Positions 35,044-43,781 are shown, counted from the first letter of the stretch. The stretch: DNA of 64,000 bases from Caproiciproducens sp. NJN-50 (GCF_004103755.1 NZ_CP035283.1:992001-1056000), one strand, 5' to 3'. The notes: generated by a model from the letters alone, not told the origin. Made by a program: numbers and translations.

Positions 35044-35080
35044 GGCTTTCCAGTTAATTTACAGGAAACGGAGCAAATTT

Positions 35081-35863
35081 TTAACGAGGCCCTTTAAGAC
35101 AGATTGTTGGAAGCGGCGTAATTTTGATTCCCTCCGCCGTAAGCGCGGAGCGGATCTTCTGTACAAAATCCAGCGCCTTGGCGTTGTCTCCGTGGACGCA
35201 GACGGAATCCGCCTGAATCGGGATCTCTTTTCCGGTGACCGCCGTCACGGTTCCCTCTTTCGCCATGCGGACCACGCGGCGGATCGCCTCGTTCTCATCC
35301 GTAATCATGGAATTCGGCTTGGTTCGGGCAACCAGAGAACCGTCCTCTTCGTAAGCGCGGTCGGCAAACACCTCGCTGGCGGCGCGCAGGCCCGTATCCT
35401 TTGCGGCGCGGATCATTTCGCTGCCGGAAAGGGCGAGCAGAATCAGGCTGCCGTCGATTTCCGCGATTCCTTCGCAGATGGCTCTGGCAAGGTCGTAGTC
35501 TTTGCCCGCCATGTTGTACAGGGCGCCGTGCGGCTTGACATGCACCAGCTTGACGCCGAAGGCCCGGCAGAAAGCATCGAGCGCGCCGATCTGGTACTGA
35601 ACGTATGCCTTAGCTTCCAGCGGGGAAACCTTCATATTTCTGCGGCCAAACCCCATCAGGTCCGGAAAGCCCGGGTGAGCGCCGATGCAGACGCCGTTTT
35701 TCCCGGCCAGTTCCACGGTCTTGCGCATCACCACGGGATCGGAAGCGTGAAAACCGCAGGCGACGTTGGCGGAGGAGACAAACGGGATGACCTCTTCATC
35801 CATTCCCAGTTTGTAGGTGCCGAAGCTTTCCCCCAAATCGCAGTTCAAGTCTATTTGATTCAT
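35081..35863 (-). CDS. pxpA: 5-oxoprolinase subunit A (LamB/YcsF family)
   Basis: 260 aa, family length. IDLNCDLGESFGTYKLGMDEE at the start, SSANVACGFHASDP, GAHPGFPDLMGFGRRNM, VKPHGALYNM, and EVFADRAYEEDGSLVARTKP. PxpA with PxpB and PxpC cleaves 5-oxoproline to glutamate with ATP. It is the last gene of the minus-strand operon and ends just above the gcv promoter. The pairing with D-glutamate cyclase genes suggests substrate supply from both L- and D-glutamate, which is inference. Confidence 0.93.
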   Translation of the reverse strand: MNQIDLNCDLGESFGTYKLGMDEEVIPFVSSANVACGFHASDPVVMRKTVELAGKNGVCIGAHPGFPDLMGFGRRNMKVSPLEAKAYVQYQIGALDAFCRAFGVKLVHVKPHGALYNMAGKDYDLARAICEGIAEIDGSLILLALSGSEMIRAAKDTGLRAASEVFADRAYEEDGSLVARTKPNSMITDENEAIRRVVRMAKEGTVTAVTGKEIPIQADSVCVHGDNAKALDFVQKIRSALTAEGIKITPLPTICLKGPR

Positions 35864-35879
35864 GCCTGTTCCCCTTTCC

Positions 35880-36665
35880 TCAATACTTCAGCTGTACGTT
35901 TTTCACGTCTGTAATCAGCATGTGCCCCGGCGAGTGCGTAATGGCGATCTTGGGTTTCACATTCATGATGACCGACTGGGGCGTGACGCCGCAGGGCCAG
36001 AACACGGGCACTTCGCCGTCGCGGATGGTGACGCTGTCGCCGAAATCCGGATGATGGATATCCCGGATTCCGATCGCTTCCGGGGAACCGATGTGAATCG
36101 GCGCGCCGTGGACGCGGGGCATTCCGCCTGTGATCAGCACGGCGCGGACCACCTGGCCGTGGGGAAGGGGGCGCATGGACACAACCATCTTCCCGCTGAA
36201 AATCCCCGCGGGTTCGCAGTCGATGTTGGTGAGGTACATCGGCACGTTGCGGTTTTCCTCAATATGCCTTACCGTAACGCCGGACTCCAACAGTTCCGAT
36301 TCAAACGAGAAGCTGCACCCGATCAAAAAGCTGACGAAATCGTCGCGCCAGAGATGGGAAACGTCGGTACATTCCTCCACCATCGTGCCGTTTTCATAGA
36401 CGCGGTATTTTGGAATGTCCGTGGCGATATCCGAATTTTTCGCAATGGTGTGCAGTTCCCGGCTGCCCACATCGGAGACTTCCAGCAGCGGGCAGGATTT
36501 CGGGTTCCTCTGGCAAAACAGCAGAAAGTCATAAGCCAGCTCTTTTGGAAGAACGGCGAGGTTCGCCTGCGCGTACCCGGCGCACAGGCCGGCGGTCGGG
36601 CCGGTGATTTCCCCCTTGCGGATCAATTTCCGAACCTCGGAAGGTGCCATCGTTGTAAGATCCAT
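35880..36665 (-). CDS. DUF1445 putative hydro-lyase / D-glutamate cyclase N-terminal homologue
   Basis: 261 aa. GPTAGLCAGYAQANLAVLP, LIGCSFSFESELLESGV, RPLPHGQVVRAVLITGGMPRVHGAPIHIG, GEVPVFWPCGVTPQ and THSPGHMLITD are signatures of the DUF1445 (YcsI) family. In vertebrate mitochondria DUF1445 and DUF4392 domains are fused in D-glutamate cyclase, which converts D-glutamate to 5-oxo-D-proline. Here the other half, DUF4392, is coded in the same operon. Located between pxpC and pxpA with a 16-base gap to pxpA. Confidence 0.85.
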   Translation of the reverse strand: MDLTTMAPSEVRKLIRKGEITGPTAGLCAGYAQANLAVLPKELAYDFLLFCQRNPKSCPLLEVSDVGSRELHTIAKNSDIATDIPKYRVYENGTMVEECTDVSHLWRDDFVSFLIGCSFSFESELLESGVTVRHIEENRNVPMYLTNIDCEPAGIFSGKMVVSMRPLPHGQVVRAVLITGGMPRVHGAPIHIGSPEAIGIRDIHHPDFGDSVTIRDGEVPVFWPCGVTPQSVIMNVKPKIAITHSPGHMLITDVKNVQLKY

Positions 36666-36736
36666 TCAATCGACCTCCGTTTCCGCTGCCGGACGCGCCG
36701 TCCGAAGGGCGGCGCGGCAGCTGCTTTGATAAGATG

Positions 36737-37678
36737 TTATTCGTTGAGATACCGGTTCAGCTTCCGGAGCTTTTTAGCCTCTTTCCGCAGGAGCTTTTGG
36801 GCATCCGCGACGGAAATCCGTTCAAACCGCACGGAATCGCCTGGCTTGCACTGAGCCAGCAGCGGAAGATCGACAGAAGCCACGGTTCCGATTTTTGTGT
36901 ATCCGCCCGTTGTCTGGTGGTCGGCCAGCATGATGATCGGCTTGCCGCTTGACGGAATCTGGACCGCCCCGTCGGGGATTCCGTCGGAAATAATATCGGC
37001 CTTCTCTCTGCATTCGACCGTCGGCCCTTCCAAGGCGCAGCCCATTCGGTCAAAGCGGGGGGTCACCTCATAGGATTCCCCAAAAAAGGTGCGGATTCCG
37101 CCCTCGGTGAACGCGTCTTCCTGCGGGCCTAAAATCACGCGAAGGCTGACTTCTCCACCGAAAGTGGGAGATTCCAGCGTGCGGAGAGGAAAAAACGGAA
37201 GCTCCTTTTTGGGAGACGCAAAGCCGATCGTGTCGCCCGCCAGCAGTTTGCGGCCCTGATATCCGCCGAAGCCGCATTTCAAATTGGTTGATTTGCTGTC
37301 CATAACAGCCGGAAGGCCGAGTCCCCCGGCAAACGCCAGATAAGCGCGGCAGCCGCTTTTCGCCTGACCGAAGGAAAGAATGTCTCCGGCCTTGACCGGG
37401 TGGGCCGCATAGCGGGCAATCGGTTTTCCGTTCAGGGCGGGGGAGAGGTCTCCGCCGGTGACCGCGATGAAGTTATCCGCGGTAAACCGCAGTTCCGGAC
37501 CCGTGAAAGTCAGCTCCAAGAGGGCTTCTGCGGCGGGATTGCAGACCAGAAGATTTGCGAGAGTCATTGCTCTGCGGTCCAGCGCCCCGGAAGGAGAGAT
37601 GCCGAGCTTTTGATACCCGGTGCGCCCAAAATCCTGTACCGTTGTCAAAAGACCCGGCTTCAGAACTTCAAATCCCAT
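36737..37678 (-). CDS. pxpC: 5-oxoprolinase subunit C (biotin-dependent carboxylase-like)
   Basis: Start at ATG 37678 (MGFEVLKPGLLTTVQDFGRTGYQ) with AAGGGGGAA upstream; the frame extends 49 codons further but that part overlaps pxpB. 313 aa. MDSKSTNLKCGFGGYQGR, VILGPQEDAF, RMGCALEG, SDGIPDGAVQIPSSGKPIIML and DHQTTGGYTKIGTV are family motifs. It forms the 5-oxoprolinase with PxpA and PxpB. It overlaps pxpB by 11 bases. Confidence 0.92.
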   Translation of the reverse strand: MGFEVLKPGLLTTVQDFGRTGYQKLGISPSGALDRRAMTLANLLVCNPAAEALLELTFTGPELRFTADNFIAVTGGDLSPALNGKPIARYAAHPVKAGDILSFGQAKSGCRAYLAFAGGLGLPAVMDSKSTNLKCGFGGYQGRKLLAGDTIGFASPKKELPFFPLRTLESPTFGGEVSLRVILGPQEDAFTEGGIRTFFGESYEVTPRFDRMGCALEGPTVECREKADIISDGIPDGAVQIPSSGKPIIMLADHQTTGGYTKIGTVASVDLPLLAQCKPGDSVRFERISVADAQKLLRKEAKKLRKLNRYLNE

Positions 37679-38420
37679 TGCCGGTTCCCCCTTCCCGAAC
37701 GGTACACGGATAGGTTCCCTGATCCGCAAGAGCCTGAATTTTTCTGTATTCCTCCGCCGAAACGGGGACGAAACGGATTCGGTCCCCCGCGCGGTACAGA
37801 ATCGGGTCTTCCCGGTCCGGGTCATAGGGCCTGACCGGCGTGCTGCCGATCAGCCGCCAGCCGCCGGGGGAGGCGATCGGGTAGATTCCGGTCTGTTCGC
37901 CGCCGATGGCGACCGAGCCGGCCGGGATCTTGACGCGCGGCGTTTTCAGGCGGGGAGTCGCAATCCTCGAATCCATGCCGCCCAGATACGCGAAACCGGG
38001 CAGAAAGCCCAGCATGTAAATCAGGTAATCCTTTGAGGAGTGGATCCGGACGACTTCTTCTTCCGAAAGCCCCGCGTGAGCCGCCACGTCCGGCAGGTCC
38101 TCCCCGAATTCCCCACCGTAGCAGACGGGAATTTCGACGATCCGGCCCGCGCCGGAGGAGGCGGCGCCGAGCCGCTCCGCCAGCCGTGACACCCTGCGCT
38201 TCAAGGCCGCATACCGGATGGCGCACGGGTCGTAGCAGATCAGCAAAGAACGGTAAGTCGGGATGGTTTCGGTAATGCCGACAATGCCTTCCTTTTGAAT
38301 GGCGTTGTCCAGCGCGAGGACCTTGCCGTTGATCTCCTCGCTGATTTCATTGCCGAATTCTACCGTCAGGGCGCTGTCGCCCGCGGTCAGGATTCTCGCC
38401 TGAGGCACTTTCGTCATCAC
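37668..38420 (-). CDS. pxpB: 5-oxoprolinase subunit B (kinase-inhibitor KipI-like)
   Basis: 250 aa. GDSALTVEFGNEIS near the start, EIPVCYGGEFGEDLPDVA, YMLGFLPGFAYLGGMDSRIATPRL, RVKIPAGSVAIGGEQTGIYP and SPGGWRLIGSTP are the KipI/PxpB signatures. Second subunit of the ATP-dependent 5-oxoprolinase. Its start overlaps the DUF4392 stop by 4 bases. In B. subtilis the homologue was first described as an inhibitor of kinase KinA, but the operon here points to the metabolic role. Confidence 0.93.
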   Translation of the reverse strand: MMTKVPQARILTAGDSALTVEFGNEISEEINGKVLALDNAIQKEGIVGITETIPTYRSLLICYDPCAIRYAALKRRVSRLAERLGAASSGAGRIVEIPVCYGGEFGEDLPDVAAHAGLSEEEVVRIHSSKDYLIYMLGFLPGFAYLGGMDSRIATPRLKTPRVKIPAGSVAIGGEQTGIYPIASPGGWRLIGSTPVRPYDPDREDPILYRAGDRIRFVPVSAEEYRKIQALADQGTYPCTVREGGTGNGI

Positions 38421-39532
38421 TCCTTATGCTGAAAAAATCCAAGTTCCAATACTTTTTGAAACCAGGTTCTGCCCGGTTCGTAATTTGCGTAGTCCAAAGC
38501 GTATGTGACACATTCGCGCATCAGTTCCAGAATCAGCACGTTCATTTTCAGACCGAAGCCGTCCACCGCCGGGGTCAGGGAACCGTCCATGTTGACCATT
38601 CCGCACCGGGAGGCGGTTTTAATGACTTCTGCAAGCAGTTCTCCGTCGTGCAGAATTTCCGGGTCCTTTTTCAGGAATGCGAGCGCCGCAATCATTCCGT
38701 CGCTGCCCCAGTTGGAAACGGTTGCGGTCAGGACGGTTTCCGCTCTGGTTGCAACGGCGATTCCGCAGCCGCAGCCGCAGGAGCAAGCTCCCGGCGCGGC
38801 GTAGGGGATATAGCGGTTTAAATGGCCGCCGAGCGTACCGAGGCCCATTTCATTGCCCAAATCTCCGATAGAGATGGTAGGGACTCCCTTTTCCTGAAGT
38901 CTTTCAAACAGAATGTCCGCTTTGGCTTCCAGAGCGGTAACGCTTTTGCCGACGGCGTTATGATATTCGCCTTTCGCGTTTGCGCCCGGAAATTCAATGG
39001 TGACCGCAACGGAGGGGAGACCCTGTGCGATAATTTCTTCCGCGCGCGCTGCAGCTTTTTCCGCGTCCTTTGGAAAAGTCAGACATGCCATGGAGAAGGG
39101 AAAACGCTTGGCTTCCTTCACTGATTCGTACAGATGGAGTCCGATCAGCGGAGCGATTCCCCTGACCGCCGGTACGTTTTCTTCCGGGCAGACGAGGACC
39201 GGCACTGCGCGAAACGCCTTTTGAACCGCCCTTGCAAACAGCATGGCGCCGATAATTCCGTCCGTTTCCGCGCAGAGAGAAGGAGTCAGGACAAAACCGG
39301 TCAGGATTAAAACTTCGTCGCCTTCCCTGACGGTTTCCATCAGCTTTTTTGCCGCGTGGATCGTAAGCGGTTCGCCGGCCAGCTTCCGCGATCCTTCGTA
39401 AAGAATCCGGCAGACCCCGTATCCGCGGGGGTCCAGATTCATCAGGTCGTCGAGATTCTGTCCGACGTTCAGTTCGGTCAATGCTTCCTGATCCATTTCA
39501 GTCGTGACAATCCTTTCGCCGTTATTTTGCAT
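38417..39532 (-). CDS. DUF4392 protein, D-glutamate cyclase C-terminal homologue
   Basis: 371 aa from ATG 39532, which lies inside the end of the aminotransferase gene (11-base overlap). LNLDPRGYG-type beginning, REGDEVLILTGFVLTPSLCAETDGIIGAMLFARAV, GDLGNEMGLGTLGGHL, and a Cys/Gly cluster ACSCGCGCGIAVAT followed by VSNWGSDGMIAAL. The family is the C-terminal domain of mammalian D-glutamate cyclase. Coding of DUF4392 and DUF1445 together in one operon supports a two-subunit enzyme. The Cys cluster could bind a metal, which is inference. Confidence 0.85.
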   Translation of the reverse strand: MQNNGERIVTTEMDQEALTELNVGQNLDDLMNLDPRGYGVCRILYEGSRKLAGEPLTIHAAKKLMETVREGDEVLILTGFVLTPSLCAETDGIIGAMLFARAVQKAFRAVPVLVCPEENVPAVRGIAPLIGLHLYESVKEAKRFPFSMACLTFPKDAEKAAARAEEIIAQGLPSVAVTIEFPGANAKGEYHNAVGKSVTALEAKADILFERLQEKGVPTISIGDLGNEMGLGTLGGHLNRYIPYAAPGACSCGCGCGIAVATRAETVLTATVSNWGSDGMIAALAFLKKDPEILHDGELLAEVIKTASRCGMVNMDGSLTPAVDGFGLKMNVLILELMRECVTYALDYANYEPGRTWFQKVLELGFFQHKE

Positions 39533-40388
39533 AGTCCGCGAATTTCGATTTCGTGTAATCCTCAAACCGTTTCACAGCGGCGTTCTGCAGCTTTTTCAGC
39601 AGTTCGGGAGCTTTGCCGCCCACCTTTTTGCCGTCGATCTCAACAGCGGCGTTGCACAGGGTGCCGGAGCTGTGGACAATGACCTCGTCGGCATCCATCA
39701 GTTCCGTTACGGTGAACGGCTTTTCGCAGACTTTCAGACCGGCCTCTTCGGCGAGCGCGACCAGATGCTTTCTGGCGGTGCCGGGAAGGATCAGGTTGTT
39801 CAGCGGCGCGGTGCGGAAAGTGCCGTCCTTGATAATGGAAACATTGCTGTGCGCGCATTCGGTGACTGTTTCGCCGCGGTGGAACACCGCTTCCTGGCAG
39901 CCGGCTTCCTTGGCGCGCTGAGCCGCCATCACGCTCGGAATCAGGTTCAGCGTCTTGATATCGCAGTGCAGGAACCGCGTGTCTTCCACTGTAATCAGCT
40001 TCAGGGTCCTGTCGATCGGCGTCAGCGGAATCGGCCGGATCGCAACCAAAAGATTTGCCGGGCCCTCCGAAAAAGCATGGTTGCGCATCCCGGTTCCGCG
40101 GGTGGTCTGCCAGTAGACCATCAGGCTTTCGGAATTATCCACCTGCTCCACCAGCTCCTGCAGGGTCTTCGCAAGTTCTTCCTTCGACATGGCAAATGGG
40201 ATTTCCAGTTTGGAAAAACTGCGGTAAAAACGTGCAATATGGTCTTCCAGCGCATAAATAATATGATTTACCGCATAAGTTGCGTCGTACACTCCGTCGC
40301 CGAAATAGACCGCGCGGTCGTTCATGGGGATGGTCATTTCCTCAATCGGGCCGGTTTTTCCATTGTAATACCCAATGTTTTTCATCAT
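39522..40388 (-). CDS. dat: Class IV aminotransferase, probable D-amino-acid aminotransferase
   Basis: 288 aa. GYYNGKTGPIEEMTIPMNDRAVYFGDGVYD, WQTTRGTGMRNHAF, LHCDIKTLNLIPSVMAAQRAKEAGCQEAVFHR (Lys in DIKTLN is the PLP Lys) and NLILPGTARKHLVALAEEAG resemble Bacillus Dat rather than branched-chain enzymes. It makes or uses D-glutamate by transfer between D-amino acids and 2-oxo acids. First gene of the operon; GGAGG lies 10 bases ahead of ATG 40388 and a second ATG follows directly. Confidence 0.85.
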   Translation of the reverse strand: MMKNIGYYNGKTGPIEEMTIPMNDRAVYFGDGVYDATYAVNHIIYALEDHIARFYRSFSKLEIPFAMSKEELAKTLQELVEQVDNSESLMVYWQTTRGTGMRNHAFSEGPANLLVAIRPIPLTPIDRTLKLITVEDTRFLHCDIKTLNLIPSVMAAQRAKEAGCQEAVFHRGETVTECAHSNVSIIKDGTFRTAPLNNLILPGTARKHLVALAEEAGLKVCEKPFTVTELMDADEVIVHSSGTLCNAAVEIDGKKVGGKAPELLKKLQNAAVKRFEDYTKSKFADYAK

Positions 40389-40460
40389 GCTGCAGGTACC
40401 TCCACAAACTGTTATTTCCGGCTGCGGATTGGGCCGCTAATGCGCTAAAGCGGTGCGCTT

Positions 40461-40509
40461 CAAAAAAGAAAGAAGCCACTTAACCTAAACAGCGAGTTAA
40501 ATGACTTCT
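40461..40509 (-). terminator. Leader terminator ahead of the dat-pxp operon
   Basis: A 14-bp stem with three G-T pairs (40471-40484 with 40496-40509) followed on the minus strand by TTCTTTTTT, located 72 bases before the dat start and after the promoter. It must be read through for operon expression. Confidence 0.75.
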
Positions 40510-40622
40510 GAATCATCACTATATGGTTGATTGCCATGCCACCATTGGCGTACGGCTTCCATAATATTTTAAATTTTGCGCAGCAGGCCGAATTCCGCAT
40601 TTACCGGCTGTAATCTTTCCTT
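40510..40622 (-). promoter_or_regulatory. Leader RNA of the dat-pxp operon, unknown class
   Basis: About 110 bases lie between the promoter and the terminator. Visible pairings include GCCG/CGGC near the 5' end and GCCAatggTGGC. No ORF with a ribosome site was found, so a peptide attenuator is less likely than a ligand- or protein-controlled leader. I do not recognise a riboswitch class. Confidence 0.45.
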
Positions 40623-40651
40623 ATTCTATTCTTCGATATAGATTTTGTCAA
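40623..40651 (-). promoter_or_regulatory. Promoter of the dat-pxp operon
   Basis: Minus strand TTGACA (40651-40646), 17 bases, TAGAAT (40628-40623). Confidence 0.8.
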
Positions 40652-40772
40652 CCTTTTTTTCGGGGATGGGGGTGCGAAGCCTTTACGGCGGATTGGTTCA
40701 ATATTATAATTATCAGTAACAGCACGCAGCAAACCGTGAATCGTGCCTTACTTGGGACAGGATGTGTCAAAA

Positions 40773-41906
40773 ATGAAAAAAACCGCATTTGGACACGTCA
40801 GGCTGTTATCCGCGGACCATAACGGCAAATCGGAGCGCGGTCAGGCGTATTTTAATTATCAGCTTTTGTCCTGCCGCCGGTATATGAATAAGATCTGCCT
40901 TGCGGTTGGAATATTCAATGAGCTTTTGTTGATCCCCGATCTCCTTTTTATTGCCAGCGGAACCGGCAGAACGCTCATCGTTTTATTCCGCACTGTTTTT
41001 ACCGCCCTTCTTATCCTGTTTTCCATGTATTATTCCGGCAACAGGGGGTTCCGGTCCTTTTACCGCATGACGACAGCCGCCGAACTGCTCGCGGTTGCGC
41101 TTTTTCTGTTTGTGATGGTTCAATACGATCCTCCGGACTTTATGATTCAGGCGTCGGGGCTGTACATTATCGTACTGGCGGTTTTTCTTTTTCCAAACCG
41201 ATACCGGAACATGCTTTTGGTATCGGTCTTGGGGATCTCCGGCTTCCTGTTTTTTTCCTGGAGGAAACTTGGCCGGCTGGACCCGAACGAAATGACGGCC
41301 AGCATCATCTATTTTTCGGCCACCGTTCTGATCTGCTCCATTTTTGCGCTCGGCCGCAACAAGCAGCAATACAGGGAATTCCTTACAAAGACCCGGTTGC
41401 TCGAAATGAGCTATACCGATCAGCTGACTAAAGCCTCCAGCCGCAACAGGCTTTTTTCGGAGTTCGCGAGATGGCAAAAAATCTGCCGCAGGCAGCGGGA
41501 ACCGCTTTCCCTCTCCCTGTTCGACATCGACCAGTTCAAATCCGTCAACGATCGGTTCGGGCATACGGTTGCCGACCATGTCCTTGTCGAACTGGCCGGC
41601 ATGATCCGGGCGATCTTGCCCGATTCAAATTTATTGGTCCGTTGGGGAGGAGACGAGTTTGTGGTCCTGCTGCCCGCAACGAGCCTGGAAGAGGCTGTGC
41701 GGATTCTTGAAACGGTCCGTTCCGCGGTTGAAAAGAAGTGTTTCACCCGGGAAATAAAAATCACGTGCAGCTTTGGCGTCGCGCAGATGGAGGAGAACTC
41801 CACGCTGGATTCCCTGATTCATGAAGCGGACGACAGGATGTATGAGGGAAAAAAGCGGGGAGGGAACCGGGTGGAGTATGGTGAGAAGCGCGCTCAGCGG
41901 TTCTGA
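40773..41906 (+). CDS. Membrane GGDEF diguanylate cyclase (377 aa)
   Basis: Start at ATG 40773 (ACAGGA 11 bases upstream); ATG 40743 is possible. Residues 35-195 contain about six membrane segments (LIVLFRTVFTALLILFSMYY, GLYIIVLAVFLFP, IIYFSATVLICSIFALG). Residues 205-370 are a GGDEF domain: YTDQLTKASSRN, SLSLFDIDQFKSVNDRFGH, active site RWGGDEFVVLLP, and the RMYEGKKRGGNRV end. The intact signature suggests active c-di-GMP synthesis; no EAL domain. A weak promoter (TTTACG, 17 bases, TATAAT at 40705-40710) precedes it. The end converges with tgl. Confidence 0.9.
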   Translation: MKKTAFGHVRLLSADHNGKSERGQAYFNYQLLSCRRYMNKICLAVGIFNELLLIPDLLFIASGTGRTLIVLFRTVFTALLILFSMYYSGNRGFRSFYRMTTAAELLAVALFLFVMVQYDPPDFMIQASGLYIIVLAVFLFPNRYRNMLLVSVLGISGFLFFSWRKLGRLDPNEMTASIIYFSATVLICSIFALGRNKQQYREFLTKTRLLEMSYTDQLTKASSRNRLFSEFARWQKICRRQREPLSLSLFDIDQFKSVNDRFGHTVADHVLVELAGMIRAILPDSNLLVRWGGDEFVVLLPATSLEEAVRILETVRSAVEKKCFTREIKITCSFGVAQMEENSTLDSLIHEADDRMYEGKKRGGNRVEYGEKRAQRF

Positions 41907-42649
41907 GAGACCTTAAACAGGTTTTTGTAGTTCGGGCGGCCTGCGGAATCCATCAGATAGGCGGATTCATCCGCGTCCTCAATTCTGTTTCCGTTCAGGG
42001 ACCGAATGATGAAATCCGCGTCGTGGATTCCGATGCCGTGTCCGTAGTACAGCTTTCCGTTCAGATCGATGACGTTTTCCCCCTGCCATTCCGGCGTCAG
42101 CGGGTCGACGTCCGGGTTTGCAAAGTAGCGGCGGTCGCCGGGAAGATAGAATGGATATTTTTTCATCAGGCCGATTTCGCGGAGAAGCCAGTCGAGGTGG
42201 TGCCAGTTCATCAGTTCGATCTTCGGAAAGACCCGGTCGAACGTTTCGGGTCCCCAAACGGCGAGAAGTGCGCGGTAGTAGACGATGACCATGGCGGTCG
42301 CGCATTCCGTCGCGTACTTGCGCCCGTGCTCAAAAATATCCTGAATCGCCTCGCTGGGCTTGGCGCCGCTTTTCAGCCGGAATCCGCCTTCCGCCGTGCG
42401 GTCCCAGAAGTTCGGGTTGCATCTGGATTTCCTGAAAATCGCGAAATCCATGCCGCTGCGGTCCAATTCTCTGGCGGCGGCTACGGTCTGGCTGCGCACG
42501 TGCAGTTCAAACAACAATTGCTCCCGGGAGTCGTAATCGAGCTTCTCGCTTGAGGAAGCAAGCTGCGTGAGAACTGAGCTTTCCACACTGCCCTGTGCAA
42601 CGCCGGGAATTGACTCCGGCTCAATCTTGTCGCCCGCGATGAAAATCAT
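41894..42649 (-). CDS. tgl: Protein-glutamine gamma-glutamyltransferase (spore coat)
   Basis: Start at ATG 42649 (MIFIAGDKIEPESI), sharing ATGA with the upstream stop. 251 aa, like Bacillus Tgl (245). FELHVRSQTVAAARELDRSG, FAIFRKSRCNPNFW, EAIQDIFEHGRKYATECATAMVIVYY with the catalytic Cys, DWLLREIG-type core and GENVIDLNGKLYYGHGIGI match the family along its length. It crosslinks spore coat proteins, which indicates a sporulating host. It forms an operon with the 329-aa gene upstream. Confidence 0.92.
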   Translation of the reverse strand: MIFIAGDKIEPESIPGVAQGSVESSVLTQLASSSEKLDYDSREQLLFELHVRSQTVAAARELDRSGMDFAIFRKSRCNPNFWDRTAEGGFRLKSGAKPSEAIQDIFEHGRKYATECATAMVIVYYRALLAVWGPETFDRVFPKIELMNWHHLDWLLREIGLMKKYPFYLPGDRRYFANPDVDPLTPEWQGENVIDLNGKLYYGHGIGIHDADFIIRSLNGNRIEDADESAYLMDSAGRPNYKNLFKVSQNR

Positions 42650-43635
42650 ACCAAACGCCTCCCCGTCCCGCCTTTTGCGACGCGAATCTGTTCGGAAACC
42701 GGAGAATGAATCCACTGGTTCCAGAGTTCCGGATTGCGCGCGTGAAGCTTTCCGGAATAATCGGAGAGGACGGCTTTTTCATTTTCTTCCGCCTGCGCGA
42801 AGCAGCTCAGGGATTCCTCTTCCTCCTGGGTCAGGGGATCGACCGGCGTTCGTTTGCGCGGGGAAATCTGTTTTCCGAGATATTTCGCTTCGCGGTCAAG
42901 ACTGCAGATTTCCGGCTGGTTGGAGCTTTGCAGGCTTTCTCCCGTATAATAAAGGTAGGCGCTGTTTTCCTGAAGCCAGCTCATGAAATTCCGGTACTGT
43001 TCCTCCCGTTTGCGCACGTCGCCGCCTTCCGGAAGATGCAGCAGCAGATGGGCAAGTTCCCTGTCCCTCGTATTGGAAGATCGCAGATACGGGGCGATGT
43101 ACCGAAGGGAACCAGGGTCGTGAATCTGGAAAAAGGCCCAGATCAGATCGTGGAGATACCCTTTTTTCCGATTGCGGCGGAAGATCAGTTCCGTAAGTCC
43201 GGACAGAATATTTTTTTCGCGGTATCTGCGCGTCAGCACGCCGGCACACAGATCCAGAATTTCATCGTACTCGTTGCTCAGGCCGTCGTCGCGAGCCCCT
43301 GTCTGGAAAATCCATTGAAAAGCGTTGCGGACATTTTCATCCGAATAGGGGATCCCGCCGCCTGGCAGAGATTTTTTTTCTTCCAGCACTTTGTTGCAAA
43401 TCTGCAGCGCGGCTTGCATTTTTCCGCTGAGTTTGGGTTCCAGCCCGGCCTCTTCGATTTGGGGCTTGAGCGCGAACAGGGTTGCAAAGCGCAGTCCTCC
43501 GCCGTTCAGCAGCTTTGCCGCGCCTTCCTTCTGCTGCCGGATGATTTCCTGAAAGCGCCTCTGGCAGGCGCCGGTACCGCGGACGCGCCGGATCTGCTCC
43601 AGCGTTCCGGCGGTTAAACGGGGATCGGTATACAT
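42646..43635 (-). CDS. Hypothetical protein coupled to tgl (329 aa)
   Basis: Starts after AAGAAGGA. Soluble, helical, rich in Arg/Glu/Leu, without signal peptide or membrane segment; features include RRFQEIIRQQKEGAAKLLNG near the start and YIAPYLRSSNTRDRELAHLLLH near 175. No family recognised. Its stop overlaps the tgl start (ATGA), so a role in spore coat assembly, perhaps as substrate or regulator of the transglutaminase, is plausible but unproven. Confidence 0.65.
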   Translation of the reverse strand: MYTDPRLTAGTLEQIRRVRGTGACQRRFQEIIRQQKEGAAKLLNGGGLRFATLFALKPQIEEAGLEPKLSGKMQAALQICNKVLEEKKSLPGGGIPYSDENVRNAFQWIFQTGARDDGLSNEYDEILDLCAGVLTRRYREKNILSGLTELIFRRNRKKGYLHDLIWAFFQIHDPGSLRYIAPYLRSSNTRDRELAHLLLHLPEGGDVRKREEQYRNFMSWLQENSAYLYYTGESLQSSNQPEICSLDREAKYLGKQISPRKRTPVDPLTQEEEESLSCFAQAEENEKAVLSDYSGKLHARNPELWNQWIHSPVSEQIRVAKGGTGRRLV

Positions 43636-43719
43636 ACGGATTCCTTCTTTCGCCGATCGTTTTTGTGTCTAATCCATTTTATCAAAAAAATGGATTTTGT
43701 TTCCTTCCGGCAGGGACAG

Positions 43720-43759
43720 AAAAAAGGAACCGCCGTCCGGGGAGTTTCCGGATGGCGGT
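43720..43759 (-). terminator. Intrinsic terminator behind the oligopeptide-binding gene
   Basis: ACCGCC-TCCGG/CCGGA-GGCGGT stem followed on the minus strand by TTCCTTTTTT. Confidence 0.8.
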
Positions 43760-43781
43760 AGTGATCGGATTCCTGCTGCTG

